40,877 nt of DNA from positions 1-40,877 of the forward strand of contig JAJRPO010000015.1 in assembly GCA_024280735.1 (NCBI GenBank), written 5' to 3'. The stretch is from Alphaproteobacteria bacterium. GTDB lineage: Bacteria; Pseudomonadota; Alphaproteobacteria; Rhodobacterales; Rhodobacteraceae. This document shows, one piece after another, positions 14,035 to 22,928 of this stretch. Numbering within the stretch: position 1 is the first letter of the stretch; every line of letters begins with the position of its first letter. Position numbers and translations under genes: made by a program. The notes below the pieces were generated by a model. It worked only from the letters and a program-made list of their open reading frames with translations, did no database searches and was not told the DNA's origin.

Positions 14035-14912
14035 TATGCCTCGTCAGGATGTTTGGCTTCGTCTTCTTCGTCATCCTCGAAGTAAATACCTTCGGCCTTT
14101 TGTCGCGCCACGCGTTTTTTCTCAACCACCATCACCAGCAGGATCGACACCTCATAAAGCGCGTAAACCACGGTGAACAGGATCATCTGGGTGATCACAT
14201 CTGGCGGCGTCACCAAGGCGGCCAGCACCAGAATGCCGACAACCGCGTATTTGCGGGTGTTTTTCAGACCTTTGGCAGAAACCAATCCGGCCATGCCCAT
14301 TAACGTCAACAATACCGGCAGCTGGAAACACAGGCCAAAAGCAAAGATAAATTTCAGCGAGATTGCGAGGGATTCACGCACCGAGCCGAGGAAAATGGTT
14401 TTGATTTCTTTATCGGCAATATCCTCGATGTCCCCATTGCTCAGCAATTCGGTGATCGAGGGGATGATGTCACCAAAGCCGATAAAGAAATTCATCGCCA
14501 GCGGTGTCACCACAAAATGCGCAAACGAGGCCCCCGCCAAGAACAACATCGGTGAAGCAATCATAAAGGGCAAAAACGCGCCCTGCTCGTTTTTATACAA
14601 GCCGGGTGCCACGAACCGCCACAACTGAAATGCAATGACAGGAAAGGATAGGCCAAGCCCCGCCAACATCGAAATGTGGAACAACACAAAGAATTTTTCC
14701 TGCGGCGCGGTAAAAATCAACTGCGGGTCTTGCCCGCGCGAGCGCAGAATTTCCGCGATCGGTTCCACCAGAAAGTTCAGGATAGGTTCGGCGAAATAAA
14801 AACACCCCAGCATGGCAATCACAAAAGCCAAAACCGAGCGGATCACCCGCGTGCGCAGCTCTGCCAAATGCTCGATCAACGGGGCCGAACTGTCGTCTAC
14901 TTCGCTGCTCAT
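14034..14912 (-). CDS. tatC: Sec-independent protein translocase TatC
   Basis: TatC is the multi-spanning receptor of the twin-arginine system; with TatB it recognises RR signal peptides. The 292-residue protein starts with the typical SAPLIEHLAELRTRVIRS. It has six hydrophobic segments and keeps the FTAPQEKFFV and AFQLWRFVAPGLYKNEQ phrases of the first periplasmic loop and second helix. The C-terminus is acidic (EDDEEDEAKHPDEA). The ATG overlaps the tatB stop by four bases (ATGA), indicating coupled translation. Nearby likely client: the Tat-signal ORF at 197-361. Length and order are normal. Confidence 0.97.
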   Translation of the reverse strand: MSSEVDDSSAPLIEHLAELRTRVIRSVLAFVIAMLGCFYFAEPILNFLVEPIAEILRSRGQDPQLIFTAPQEKFFVLFHISMLAGLGLSFPVIAFQLWRFVAPGLYKNEQGAFLPFMIASPMLFLAGASFAHFVVTPLAMNFFIGFGDIIPSITELLSNGDIEDIADKEIKTIFLGSVRESLAISLKFIFAFGLCFQLPVLLTLMGMAGLVSAKGLKNTRKYAVVGILVLAALVTPPDVITQMILFTVVYALYEVSILLVMVVEKKRVARQKAEGIYFEDDEEDEAKHPDEA

Positions 14913-15493
14913 GTTTTGGCCTTGGTTGTTTTAGCTGGTTTCTTGGCAGCGGTTTTTTTGACAGTGGTTTTTTTGGCTACGGGTTTTTTAGCGGGTGATT
15001 TTTTCGCAGGGGCTTTTTTAGCAGCAGGTTTCTTGGCTGCCGCTCTCTTTGTAGCGGGTTTCTTCGCTGTTGCCTTTTTGGCTGCCGGTGCCTTGGTTAC
15101 GGTAACATCGGCATCATCAACACCGTCATCCGCGCCCAACTCGAAATCACCCTCTGGCGGCCATTTCTCGGCGGCAGCGTTTGCCGCCTCAACAGCAGTT
15201 TTCCCGTCCGGTGGGGTGGTATCGGTTTCGTGGTAATCGCCCAGCCCCTTGGCCATATCCTTGAAACCTGTGCTCGACATATCGGACGCTTTTTTCAGCG
15301 TATCGGTCACGTCTTTGACGCCCGCCTCATCCGCCGCATCATTCATCGCGCGGGAAAAATCCCGTGCCATGCCGCGCGCTTTGCCGACAAACTGTCCAAC
15401 TTTGCGAAACATCATCGGTAGGTCTTTAGGACCTACCACAATCAGCGCCACAACGCCGACAATTGCCATTTCTGACATGCCAATATCAAACAT
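14909..15493 (-). CDS. tatB: TatB with a long lysine/alanine-rich tail
   Basis: TatB partners TatC in binding Tat signal peptides. MFDIGMSEMAIVGVVALIVV forms the single membrane helix, followed by GPKDLPMMFRKVGQFVGKAR, the conserved amphipathic helix. The linker is acidic (GDFELGADDGVDDADV, about residues 115-130). Residues 134-194 are then an unusual run of AKKPA, AKKAP and AKKTT units, very like histone H1 or bacterial Hc1/HctB tails. TatB C-termini are variable and dispensable, but a tail of this strongly basic type is noteworthy. The tail region (14909-15094) is repetitive in DNA and could be slippage-prone. It is translated between tatA and tatC. Confidence 0.95.
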   Translation of the reverse strand: MFDIGMSEMAIVGVVALIVVGPKDLPMMFRKVGQFVGKARGMARDFSRAMNDAADEAGVKDVTDTLKKASDMSSTGFKDMAKGLGDYHETDTTPPDGKTAVEAANAAAEKWPPEGDFELGADDGVDDADVTVTKAPAAKKATAKKPATKRAAAKKPAAKKAPAKKSPAKKPVAKKTTVKKTAAKKPAKTTKAKT

Positions 15494-15517
15494 TTTGCGC
15501 GTCCACTTAAGTCAGCT

Positions 15518-15751
15518 TCAGGATTTTTCGGACTCTGGCGTCACGTCTTTTGCTTCGTCTGCCGCATCGGATGCGGCATTTTCCAGTTCTTCTTTGCCCT
15601 CGGACACGCCTTTTTTGAACGAGGTAATACCCTTGCCCACTTCGCCCATCAACGAGGAAATTTTACCCCGTCCGAACAGCACCAGCACGACAATGGCAAT
15701 CAGCAGCATGCCCATCGGGCCTACATTCTGGATAAACATCGGTGTCATCAT
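15518..15751 (-). CDS. tatA: Twin-arginine translocase subunit TatA
   Basis: TatA forms the pore-forming oligomer of the Tat system. The product is 77 residues: a hydrophobic helix ([17 protein letters not shown]), hinge [14 protein letters not shown], amphipathic helix [19 protein letters not shown], and an acidic tail ending VTPESEKS. I chose the paired ATG codons at 15751 because GGGAGAAG precedes them at proper distance; starting at 15739 (MFIQNVG) is also plausible, and the ATG at 15787 adds only basic residues. It is the first gene of the tatABC-DUF815-rhodanese run. Confidence 0.95.
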   Translation of the reverse strand: MMTPMFIQNVGPMGMLLIAIVVLVLFGRGKISSLMGEVGKGITSFKKGVSEGKEELENAASDAADEAKDVTPESEKS

Positions 15752-15933
15752 AAGTCTTCTCCCTTTGCGCACATCCTTGCGGCGCATTTACTCTGTCAGG
15801 GCAAAGACATATTGCCTTTGCCCGCCATATTCAAACCCCTAATCCGCCGCAGCCCTGTTATTTGTTGCAAAAATTGCGACGTATACCCATAATCCGGTAG
15901 GAATTACAGCCATACCCCGTCAGATAGCGCGAA

Positions 15934-17001
15934 TTATCCCTTTGGAAACACAAAACAGCGGTCACGGCGCATCGACAGCCACAAAGCGCGGCCCGTTTCC
16001 GGCATAAAGACGCCCGGCACCGTGACTTGCAATTGTGACCCGTCAAAGTCCATCGCGAATTCCACAAGAGAATGATCGCCAAGGTAACGGGCGCGGGTCA
16101 CGATACCCCGCGCCGGCACACCATCACTGGGGGTCGGGTTCGGCCCCTTGCCGTTTCGGTCAAAATCCAGTTTCAAATGCTGGGGCCGGATCACGATCTC
16201 GACCTCGCCGCTGGTAACACCGGGCACCAGAAACTGACCAAAAGGCGTGTCCGCCAGCGCGTTCACCACCTGCCCCGTCACCACATTGACATCCGAGAAG
16301 AACGCCGCCGCGGCCTTGTCTACTGGCGCGTTATAAATATTGAACGGCGCGCCCATTTGCACGACCCGCCCCCCGCGCATCAGGGCAATCATATCGGCCA
16401 TGCGCATGGCCTCTTCGGGGTCATGGGTCACCAGCAACACGGCGGTCCCCTCCGCCTTGAGCAACTCCAACGTCGCATCACGCACATCATCGCGCAGACG
16501 ATTATCAAGGCCGGAAAACGGCTCATCCATTAGCAAAACACGGGGGCGCGGGGCCAAGGCGCGGGCAAGCGCCACCCTTTGTTGCTCGCCGCCCGACAGT
16601 TGATGGGGGTATTTTTTCTCATAGCCCGTCAGATTTACCCGCTCGAGCAAATCCTTGACCCGCGCGGCGCGGCCCTGTTTATTGCGTAAACCAAAGGCTA
16701 TATTCTGGGTCACATCAAGATGCGGAAACAGGGCGAAATCCTGAAACATCAGGCCAATAGACCGGTTTTCCGCCAGCATATGAACCTTATCATCAGAGGC
16801 CACCTGCCCGTCAATCAGCACCGAACCGCTGCTCTGGCGATCCACACCGGCGGCAATGCGCAGGGTGGTGGATTTACCACAACCGGACGGCCCCAACAGA
16901 CAGGCCAACTGCCCCGCCTGCAAGCTGACCGACACGTTATCGAGCGCGATCTCACCCTCAAAAACGCGGGAAATACCCCTTAATTCCAGTCTGGCTGTCA
17001 C
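15934..17001 (-). CDS. fbpC: Iron(III)/spermidine-type ABC importer ATPase (FbpC-like)
   Basis: The 355-residue ATPase has Walker A GPSGCGKST (37-45), Q-loop FQDFALFPH (86-94), signature LSGGEQQ (135-141), Walker B VLLMDEPFSGLDN (155-167), H-loop THDPEEAMRM, and a C-terminal TOBE/OB region (about 240-350). ALFPHLDVTQNIAFGL and the length fit the CUT/PotA-FbpC group, and iron(III) transport is the best fit. No permease or substrate-binding gene is adjacent in the window, so the partner genes must lie elsewhere or the gene is an orphan. The start is GTG at 17001, with AGGAG eleven bases upstream. Substrate remains inferred. Confidence 0.85.
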   Translation of the reverse strand: MTARLELRGISRVFEGEIALDNVSVSLQAGQLACLLGPSGCGKSTTLRIAAGVDRQSSGSVLIDGQVASDDKVHMLAENRSIGLMFQDFALFPHLDVTQNIAFGLRNKQGRAARVKDLLERVNLTGYEKKYPHQLSGGEQQRVALARALAPRPRVLLMDEPFSGLDNRLRDDVRDATLELLKAEGTAVLLVTHDPEEAMRMADMIALMRGGRVVQMGAPFNIYNAPVDKAAAAFFSDVNVVTGQVVNALADTPFGQFLVPGVTSGEVEIVIRPQHLKLDFDRNGKGPNPTPSDGVPARGIVTRARYLGDHSLVEFAMDFDGSQLQVTVPGVFMPETGRALWLSMRRDRCFVFPKG

Positions 17002-17105
17002 CTGCCTTCGGCTCCTGCATATCTAAATCCAACCAATTAGGTCAGGCTCTTACTTGCCAGATAGCAGTGCTGCGCGGTTGGGGCAACCCTGCGGGGCAAT
17101 TTGAT

Positions 17106-18230
17106 CTAAGCGGCCAGCAGGCCAAAATCTGCGCGCGCAAGCACCGTGCCATTCACCTGTAAAGACAACCGGTGTTCACCCGGGAAAACCTTAAAGGTGG
17201 TCGCATTACCCAAAAAACGGTGCTTCTTGCGCAGGGTCAGGGTCTCGCCCCGCCGAATACCCATCTGTTTCAGCTTAAACACCCGTGATTTGCGGCTACC
17301 GTCTGCTTTCACAAAATCAATCACAAAATCCACCATCAGCTTTTCGTCGCGCGTGGCAGTGATATCGCAGGAAAATTCAAGGGCCTGCCCGATCACCACC
17401 TGCGTTTCAACCAGATCAATCTCGCCCAGCGTCACCTGCGGCGCGGCGCGAAAGCCCAGCAGTTCCAATGCGCCTTTGTGGCCGCGCTTGACCAATGTGC
17501 GCAGGGCGTGGCTGGCGATCCAGCGCATTTCCTTACCCTCTTGCCTGCCCTCATCCTGCCAACGTGCCAGTGTGGCCACCACCAAATCCGGTTGCTTCTT
17601 AGCCAAATCATTCAAATGATTCGCCACCGAGCGGGTCACATAACGGGTCGCATCGCCATACAGTTGATCCAGCAACGGCAATCCCGCATCGGATGCGATG
17701 CCAACCTTCACCCCCCAAGGCAGGGTTGGCCGCGTCCCCTCAGAGGCCAAGCGGCGCAGATGGTAATTCGGGGCGCGCGCCCACAATGCCATCTGCACCA
17801 TGGTCTGTTCGGGATGGGCATTCAAAAAATGGCGGATCGGAAATTCCACCGAGAACCGCTTGGTCAATTCCTCCAGCAACGGCAAAGACACGGACAGATC
17901 GGCCAGCCCCTGACGCGCCGTATACTCCCCCAAAGGCGCAAAAATGAAATCGCCGAAATCGTCGTCGGATTTATCCGGGTCCAAAGGCGGGGGCAGCGCG
18001 CTGACAATCACCGCCGCCGCCGCGCTGAAATCATCGGGCAGGAATTCCTCGAACACTTCTGCGATCCAGACAATCCGTTGCATCAATTCCAGCGACAGCA
18101 TCCGCTGCATTACCCGTTCCTCAAACGCCAACCCGTCAAAGTTCGGCCCGTCAAAAAGCCCCGCCAGATAACGGATTTTCTCAACATTAAACAACTGGTC
18201 TTTCAGGCTAAAGCCACGACTGCTGCTCAT
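17106..18230 (-). CDS. alkC: AlkC-type DNA glycosylase with C-terminal Ig-like domain
   Basis: The 374-residue protein is built of helical repeats in residues 1 to about 260, as in the AlkC/AlkD superfamily that removes 3-methyl-A and related alkylated bases without base flipping. Typical phrases are KVEIRYLAG-like (here NVEKIRYLAGLFDG), FPIRHFLNAHPEQTM, EGTRPTLPWG, RYVTRSVANHLNDLAKKQPD and MRWIASHALRTLVKRGH. The C-terminal ~110 residues form a beta-rich segment (VIDFVKADGSRKSRVFKLKQ ... FPGEHRLSLQVNGTVLA), matching the immunoglobulin-like domain known from the Pseudomonas AlkC. It appears complete. No ada/alkB neighbours are present. It starts with ATG after a GGGGG. Confidence 0.83.
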   Translation of the reverse strand: MSSSRGFSLKDQLFNVEKIRYLAGLFDGPNFDGLAFEERVMQRMLSLELMQRIVWIAEVFEEFLPDDFSAAAAVIVSALPPPLDPDKSDDDFGDFIFAPLGEYTARQGLADLSVSLPLLEELTKRFSVEFPIRHFLNAHPEQTMVQMALWARAPNYHLRRLASEGTRPTLPWGVKVGIASDAGLPLLDQLYGDATRYVTRSVANHLNDLAKKQPDLVVATLARWQDEGRQEGKEMRWIASHALRTLVKRGHKGALELLGFRAAPQVTLGEIDLVETQVVIGQALEFSCDITATRDEKLMVDFVIDFVKADGSRKSRVFKLKQMGIRRGETLTLRKKHRFLGNATTFKVFPGEHRLSLQVNGTVLARADFGLLAA

Positions 18231-18300
18231 AGCGCCCCCTATTTCGAATTCGTCTTAAATATCGCCGCCGGAGGCTCCTGCACCAAAGCCAATACGGCCC

Positions 18301-19077
18301 TCAAAGCGTCGCGTTCACCCCGCCCCCGTCCAGCAGGATATTTTGCCCCACAATATATCCCGCGTGTTGCGAACACAGGAACGCGCACATGGCGCCAAAT
18401 TCGGCAGAAGTTCCATAGCGCCCCGCCGGAATCGTGGCGCAACGCATGGCTTCGGCTTGCGCGATGGTTTTGCCCTGATTTTGCGAAATCGAGGCATCAA
18501 GCGCCGCAATGCGGTCGGTTGCATGGGCGCCTGGCAACATGTTGTTGATGGTCACGCCCCTGCCAGCCACTTGCCGCGCGGTGCCTGCGACATACCCCGT
18601 CAAACCCGCGCGGGCCGAATTGGACAGGCCCAGTGCGGCAATCGGGGCCTTGACTGATTGCGAGGTGATGTTGATCACACGGCCCCAGCCGCGATCAATC
18701 ATACCGGGCAGGCAGGCTTTCATCATCATGATCGGGGTCAACATATTGGCATCAAGTGCTTTGATAAAATCCGCCCGCTCCCAATCGGACCACATACCCG
18801 GAGGCGGGCCGCCGGCGTTATTCACCAGAATATCGGGACTGCCTGCCGCCTCTAGCACCTGTGCCTGACCTTCCGGCGTGGTGATGTCACAGGCAACCGT
18901 CTGCACCTTAACGCCAAACTTGCGCAATTCTTTCGCAGCCTGCTCCAACGGTCCCACATTGCGCGCGTTCAGCACCAAATCAACCCCGGCCTCAGCCAAT
19001 GCCGTCGCACAGCCCAGCCCAAGCCCCTTGGACCCGGCACAAACAATTGCTGTTTTTCCTTTTATTCCCAAATCCAT
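18301..19077 (-). CDS. SDR-family oxidoreductase with atypical active site
   Basis: The 258-residue Rossmann protein has a nucleotide motif AGSKGLGLG (TGxxxGxG type), DILVNNAGG (NNAG), and INITSQSVKAP with the catalytic Ser. The usual YxxxK is not present; the aligned stretch is LGLSNSARAGLTG, placing Ser and Arg where Tyr and Lys are expected. This wording is shared by a subgroup of FabG-like proteins in my experience of the family, so it is likely inherited and not damage. Substrate unknown. The start at 19077 (MDLGIKGKT) follows GGGAGAG and was preferred to the upstream ATG at 19152. It is divergent from the importer ATPase gene at 19245. Confidence 0.85.
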   Translation of the reverse strand: MDLGIKGKTAIVCAGSKGLGLGCATALAEAGVDLVLNARNVGPLEQAAKELRKFGVKVQTVACDITTPEGQAQVLEAAGSPDILVNNAGGPPPGMWSDWERADFIKALDANMLTPIMMMKACLPGMIDRGWGRVINITSQSVKAPIAALGLSNSARAGLTGYVAGTARQVAGRGVTINNMLPGAHATDRIAALDASISQNQGKTIAQAEAMRCATIPAGRYGTSAEFGAMCAFLCSQHAGYIVGQNILLDGGGVNATL

Positions 19078-19244
19078 GATGCTCTCCCGTTCGTTTTCAG
19101 GCGTGATTTGATGTATCGGATCCCTGCAAGTCAAGGGCGATTGCAAGTGCATTTCTTGCCAAATGACAAAAAGCGGCGGCAGGAAAATCCACGAGGCTAT
19201 TCAAACCAATTGACTCGCCCCCTTCCCGCCGCCACACTCCGGAC

Positions 19245-21056
19245 ATGTTAGATCAACCACTTGTTTCCTTTGAAAACCTGCGTGTCGAGTTTCAGACCGG
19301 CGCGGGGGTTGTCGTGGGCGTCGAAGACGTCTCTTTTCATATTAATCCGGGCGAAACCGTCTGTGTTGTGGGCGAAAGCGGCTCTGGCAAGTCGGTGTCT
19401 TCGCTGTCGTTGATGCGACTGGTGGAGTTTGGCGGTGGTGAAATTGCCGGCGGCAAACTGAATTTCCGGCGCGCGGATGGCAGTGTTCAGGATTTAGCCA
19501 AGGCCGAAGACAGCCTGATGCGCACGATTCGGGGCAATGAAATCGGCATGATCTTTCAGGAGCCGATGACCTCGCTGAACCCTGTGTTCACCGTCGGGCG
19601 CCAGTTGACCGAAGGGTTGCGGGTTCACAAGGGCATGTCCAAACACGACGCCACAGCCCGCGCGGTTGATTTGATGAAACAGGTGCGCATTCCCGAACCG
19701 GAACGCCGCCTGAAACAATACCCCCATGAATTATCCGGCGGGATGCGCCAGCGGGTGATGATCGCCATGGCGTTGGCCTGCGAGCCGCGTCTGCTAATTG
19801 CGGATGAGCCGACAACGGCGCTGGATGTGACCATTCAGGCGGAAATCCTGTCGCTGATCAACCGCCTGAAAGAGGAAACCGGCACCGCGGTGATGTTCAT
19901 CACGCACGATATGGCTGTGGTGGCGCAGATGGCCGACCGCGTTGTCGTGATGTATCGCGGCAATCTGGTCGAAGAGGGGCCAGTCACCCAGATTTTTGAA
20001 AACCCGCAGGCGGATTACACCCGCGCCCTGCTCGCCGCCGTTCCTAAACTCGGCGAGATGGAGGGTAAAAAATACCCCGAACCGATGGCCATTGTAGGGC
20101 AAGATAATTCGGAACTCGTGGCGCCTGTGGTACCGGGGACCGAAACCCTGCTCGAGGTAAAAAACCTGACAATGCGTTATCCGGTCAAGGGCGGCTTGTT
20201 GCGGCGCACGGTGGCCTATGTCCACGCGGTTGAGGATATATCCTTTACCCTGAAAAAGGGCGAGACCCTGTCGCTTGTGGGCGAGAGTGGGTGTGGTAAA
20301 TCAAGTGCTGGTCGTTCTATTCTGCGGCTGGAAGAACCCCAATCTGGTCAAGTAATAATCGACGGTCAGAATATATTGGACCTGTCGCCAAGCAAGCTGC
20401 ACGAGGCCCGACGTAACATGCAGATGATCTTTCAGGATCCTTATGCCTCGCTGAACCCCACGCGCCGCGTTGTTGATCAGGTGATTGAGCCGTTAATCAA
20501 TTACAAAATTGACAAAGGCAGTGCCTTACGGGATCGCGCCGCCGCCTTGTTTGAACGGTGCGGCTTGCCCAGCAGCTTTCTGGATCGCTATCCGCATGAA
20601 TTTTCCGGCGGTCAACGCCAACGGGTGGCCATTGCGCGCGCCCTTGCCCTAAACCCCAAGCTGATTGTCGCCGATGAAGCAGTTTCGGCGCTGGATGTTT
20701 CGGTTCAGGCGCAGGTGCTGAATTTGCTGATGGAATTGCAGACAGAACTGGGCATCAGTTTTCTGTTTATCAGCCATGATATGGCGGTTGTGGAACGGGT
20801 CTCCCATCAAGTTGCGGTGATGTACCTGGGGCGGATTGTAGAGCTTGGCCCGCGGGCGGAAATATTTGGCAATCCACGCCATAGTTATACACAGACCCTG
20901 TTGTCAGCCGTGCCGCGCCCCGATCCGCGCAACCGCCAAATTGATAAGGTGTTGAATTTCAAACCAATCCCAAGCCCGATTTTTCCGGCAGGTCATGAAC
21001 CCGGTTCGTCGGTCTATTCGGAGGTCAGCACAGGCCATTGGGTTTTGCAGGAATGA
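19245..21056 (+). CDS. Double-ATPase subunit of a peptide/glutathione ABC importer (DppD-DppF fusion)
   Basis: The 603-residue protein contains two ATPase domains. Domain 1 has GESGSGKS (about 43-50), [22 protein letters not shown] and [12 protein letters not shown]. Domain 2 has GESGCGKSS (near 346), [22 protein letters not shown] and [12 protein letters not shown]. Each is followed by the oligopeptide-type C-terminal module ([24 protein letters not shown] ... [10 protein letters not shown]). This is the fused form of DppD and DppF, as in GsiA. The domain order is normal and complete. No permease or binding-protein gene lies in the window, so the substrate (peptides, glutathione or another) is open. 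An ATG start follows a purine-poor leader. Confidence 0.92.
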   Translation: MLDQPLVSFENLRVEFQTGAGVVVGVEDVSFHINPGETVCVVGESGSGKSVSSLSLMRLVEFGGGEIAGGKLNFRRADGSVQDLAKAEDSLMRTIRGNEIGMIFQEPMTSLNPVFTVGRQLTEGLRVHKGMSKHDATARAVDLMKQVRIPEPERRLKQYPHELSGGMRQRVMIAMALACEPRLLIADEPTTALDVTIQAEILSLINRLKEETGTAVMFITHDMAVVAQMADRVVVMYRGNLVEEGPVTQIFENPQADYTRALLAAVPKLGEMEGKKYPEPMAIVGQDNSELVAPVVPGTETLLEVKNLTMRYPVKGGLLRRTVAYVHAVEDISFTLKKGETLSLVGESGCGKSSAGRSILRLEEPQSGQVIIDGQNILDLSPSKLHEARRNMQMIFQDPYASLNPTRRVVDQVIEPLINYKIDKGSALRDRAAALFERCGLPSSFLDRYPHEFSGGQRQRVAIARALALNPKLIVADEAVSALDVSVQAQVLNLLMELQTELGISFLFISHDMAVVERVSHQVAVMYLGRIVELGPRAEIFGNPRHSYTQTLLSAVPRPDPRNRQIDKVLNFKPIPSPIFPAGHEPGSSVYSEVSTGHWVLQE

Positions 21057-21281
21057 TATAGCAACAGACGTGCAGTTGTGCCCCTCCCCTACCAGGCGCA
21101 CAACCGCACAGCTGCATCCGAAATGGCCAAAACGATTGATCGCCACGGCCGTCGGAATAAAGAAGGCACAGACAAGTGTGACCTGCTACCCGCATACCAA
21201 ATAACAATACCTGCCCGCGCCTCACCTCTACACAACCATAGAAGGCCTGTTTAGAATTGGTGAAAGGGAGTAATTCCTCAA

Positions 21282-22154
21282 TTGCTTTTTCGTGAAATGC
21301 AGGCCTATATTCGTGAAATGCAAGTCAACGGTGCAATGCAAAACATACAGCGCGATATTAAGGAGATACTGCTTTCGCCGATAGCCATCGTAAGTTGGGT
21401 GACGGGCAGTCTCGTCACCGCGTTGGTCGGGCCATTTGATACTTATACAGTCATCCCCCTTGATCAGCGCCTGTTTTTTTGGTTTGGAATCTTGGCCACA
21501 GCGACCACCATTGCGGTATGTCTACAAATAACAATCCGCAGATTAATTCCGTCATGGGGGATCATTGGCTATACTTGTATTGCCTGGTCGGTCTTTGTCG
21601 TCGTTTTTTTAGGAATTGTACTTGCGGTCATACGAGTCCTCTACGCGCACCTCGAATTGCCATCGACCTACTTATTGGCCGGGATTATCGCAAGTGTTGC
21701 AGCTGCCATAAACCTGATGATCTATTTGATTTCACCACAGACGTTATCGGGTGAGATTCTTGAAACTGCTGATGCCGCTACGGTAAAACCCGTCGCCCCG
21801 TTGGAGGTAAAGACGCATAATAGCACAATTACACCCGGCGCAAGAAACGCCTTTTTGCAGCGCTTTGGCCCTGATGTCGGCGAGCGGCTAATCCGGTTGG
21901 CGATGCGGGACCACTATATCGAGGTCTATACCGAAGTTGGCCAAAGGCTGGTTCACATGCGGTTTGCAGACGCGCTGGATGAAATCTCGGATTTAAATGG
22001 CCAGCAAGTTCACCGGTCCCATTGGGTCAATTTTGACGAAATTGAAACAGTGGTCAAAGACGGGGCAAAATTGGGATTCAAGATGTCAGACGGAGAAGTC
22101 GTGCCGATTGCCCGCAGCCGCAAATCAAGCCTGAAAGAGCGCGGGTTATTGTAG
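21282..22154 (+). CDS. Membrane-bound LytTR-domain regulator
   Basis: The 290-residue protein has four hydrophobic segments in about residues 30-155 (such as WVTGSLVTALVGPF and TYLLAGIIASVAAAINLMIY). A cytoplasmic LytTR DNA-binding domain follows at about 190-285 (LIRLAMRDHYIEVYTEVGQR ... VHRSHWVNFDEIETVVKDGA ... VPIARSRKS). It should be a one-component membrane-tethered regulator. The start used is TTG at 21282, with GGGAG (21266-21270) eleven bases upstream; the next ATG (21297) is 26 bases from it, so TTG is favoured but uncertain. Target genes are not evident; the PqiA-domain genes follow in the same direction. Confidence 0.8.
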   Translation: MLFREMQAYIREMQVNGAMQNIQRDIKEILLSPIAIVSWVTGSLVTALVGPFDTYTVIPLDQRLFFWFGILATATTIAVCLQITIRRLIPSWGIIGYTCIAWSVFVVVFLGIVLAVIRVLYAHLELPSTYLLAGIIASVAAAINLMIYLISPQTLSGEILETADAATVKPVAPLEVKTHNSTITPGARNAFLQRFGPDVGERLIRLAMRDHYIEVYTEVGQRLVHMRFADALDEISDLNGQQVHRSHWVNFDEIETVVKDGAKLGFKMSDGEVVPIARSRKSSLKERGLL

Positions 22155-22171
22155 CGTCTACGCGACGCTAT

Positions 22172-22288
22172 TTATTTACGGCGCAATGCAGAAATCAAAT
22201 CGTTGTATTCCTGAAACCAGACCCGCCGAAAAATGCTGCCCGCCGTGGTCAATTGGTCACCATTGGTTAGTAGATAAGACGGTTGCAT
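22172..22288 (-). CDS. Candidate 38-aa small protein, unknown
   Basis: In the gap between the LytTR and PqiA-domain genes, the minus strand has an ATG at 22288 preceded by AGGGA at six bases. It encodes 38 residues beginning MQPSYLLTNGDQLTTAG and continuing SIFRRVWFQEYNDLI to a TAA at 22172. The sequence looks protein-like (hydrophobic/aromatic then basic ending ALRRK) and has no rare-codon pattern. I recognise no family. It could be a small regulator or a chance ORF. Confidence 0.35.
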   Translation of the reverse strand: MQPSYLLTNGDQLTTAGSIFRRVWFQEYNDLISALRRK

Positions 22289-22438
22289 GGCGGTCCCTTA
22301 TACAATGTGTCTGCAAGGATCTGCTTGAAAGGTAAATATCGGATTAAATTGTACAGACGGGCCTCGAATTATTTTCCGGGAGACCGTATTTTTCAACGAA
22401 ACACTGTACAAAACGGAAATAATCCTTATCTGCGACCT

Positions 22439-22882
22439 ATGTTGAAAACTGCCAATCTTATCCTGTTGATCCTGTTCCCCATCGCATGGTTTGCGCCTTT
22501 GCTGCGGGCGGGATTGCTGCCGTTCTTCGCGCTCGATGAAATTACGGTAATTTCCGGATTGCAAGCACTGTGGGAAAAGGATGTGTTTCTGGCGTTGCTG
22601 GTGACGTTTCTGGCGCTGGTCGCCCCGATGATTAAGGTCATTGGCACGGCTTTGATTCAGTTTCAGCTGCTCAGTGACAAGGTTAAGCCCGTGTTAACCC
22701 TGCTGGGCCGCCTCGCAATGGCGGATGTGTTTTTGGTGGCCATTTATATAGTGGCCGCAAAAGGCATTGGTGTGGGGCGGTTGGAAACCGGCTGGGGGCT
22801 GTATTTGTTCACTTTCTGTGTGTTGGCCTCCTACACAATCACGCTGGCACAGAAGAAATCGGCCATGGGGTCAATTTCTTAA
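22439..22882 (+). CDS. PqiA-domain (paraquat-inducible protein A) membrane protein
   Basis: The 147-residue protein has four membrane segments: TANLILLILFPIAWFAPLLR, FLALLVTFLALVAPMIKVIG, MADVFLVAIYIVAAKGIG, and LYLFTFCVLASYTITLAQKK. MADVFLVAIYIV...KGIGVGRLETGWGLYLF is the PqiA-domain signature. PqiA-type proteins work with MCE proteins in lipid transport across the envelope; no mce gene is adjacent here. The start at 22439 gives a standard single PqiA domain; a TTG at 22283 would add a basic 52-residue leader of low quality. The ribosome binding site is weak. Confidence 0.82.
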   Translation: MLKTANLILLILFPIAWFAPLLRAGLLPFFALDEITVISGLQALWEKDVFLALLVTFLALVAPMIKVIGTALIQFQLLSDKVKPVLTLLGRLAMADVFLVAIYIVAAKGIGVGRLETGWGLYLFTFCVLASYTITLAQKKSAMGSIS

Positions 22883-22928
22883 CCAATTCCCCCTAGCATC
22901 GGCACCGATATCTATCGGGGCCTTTCAA

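Noticed and set aside
16072-16603. Open frames on the plus strand opposite the FbpC-like gene
   Set aside because: Codon composition is that of an antisense shadow; the minus-strand ATPase motifs are complete.
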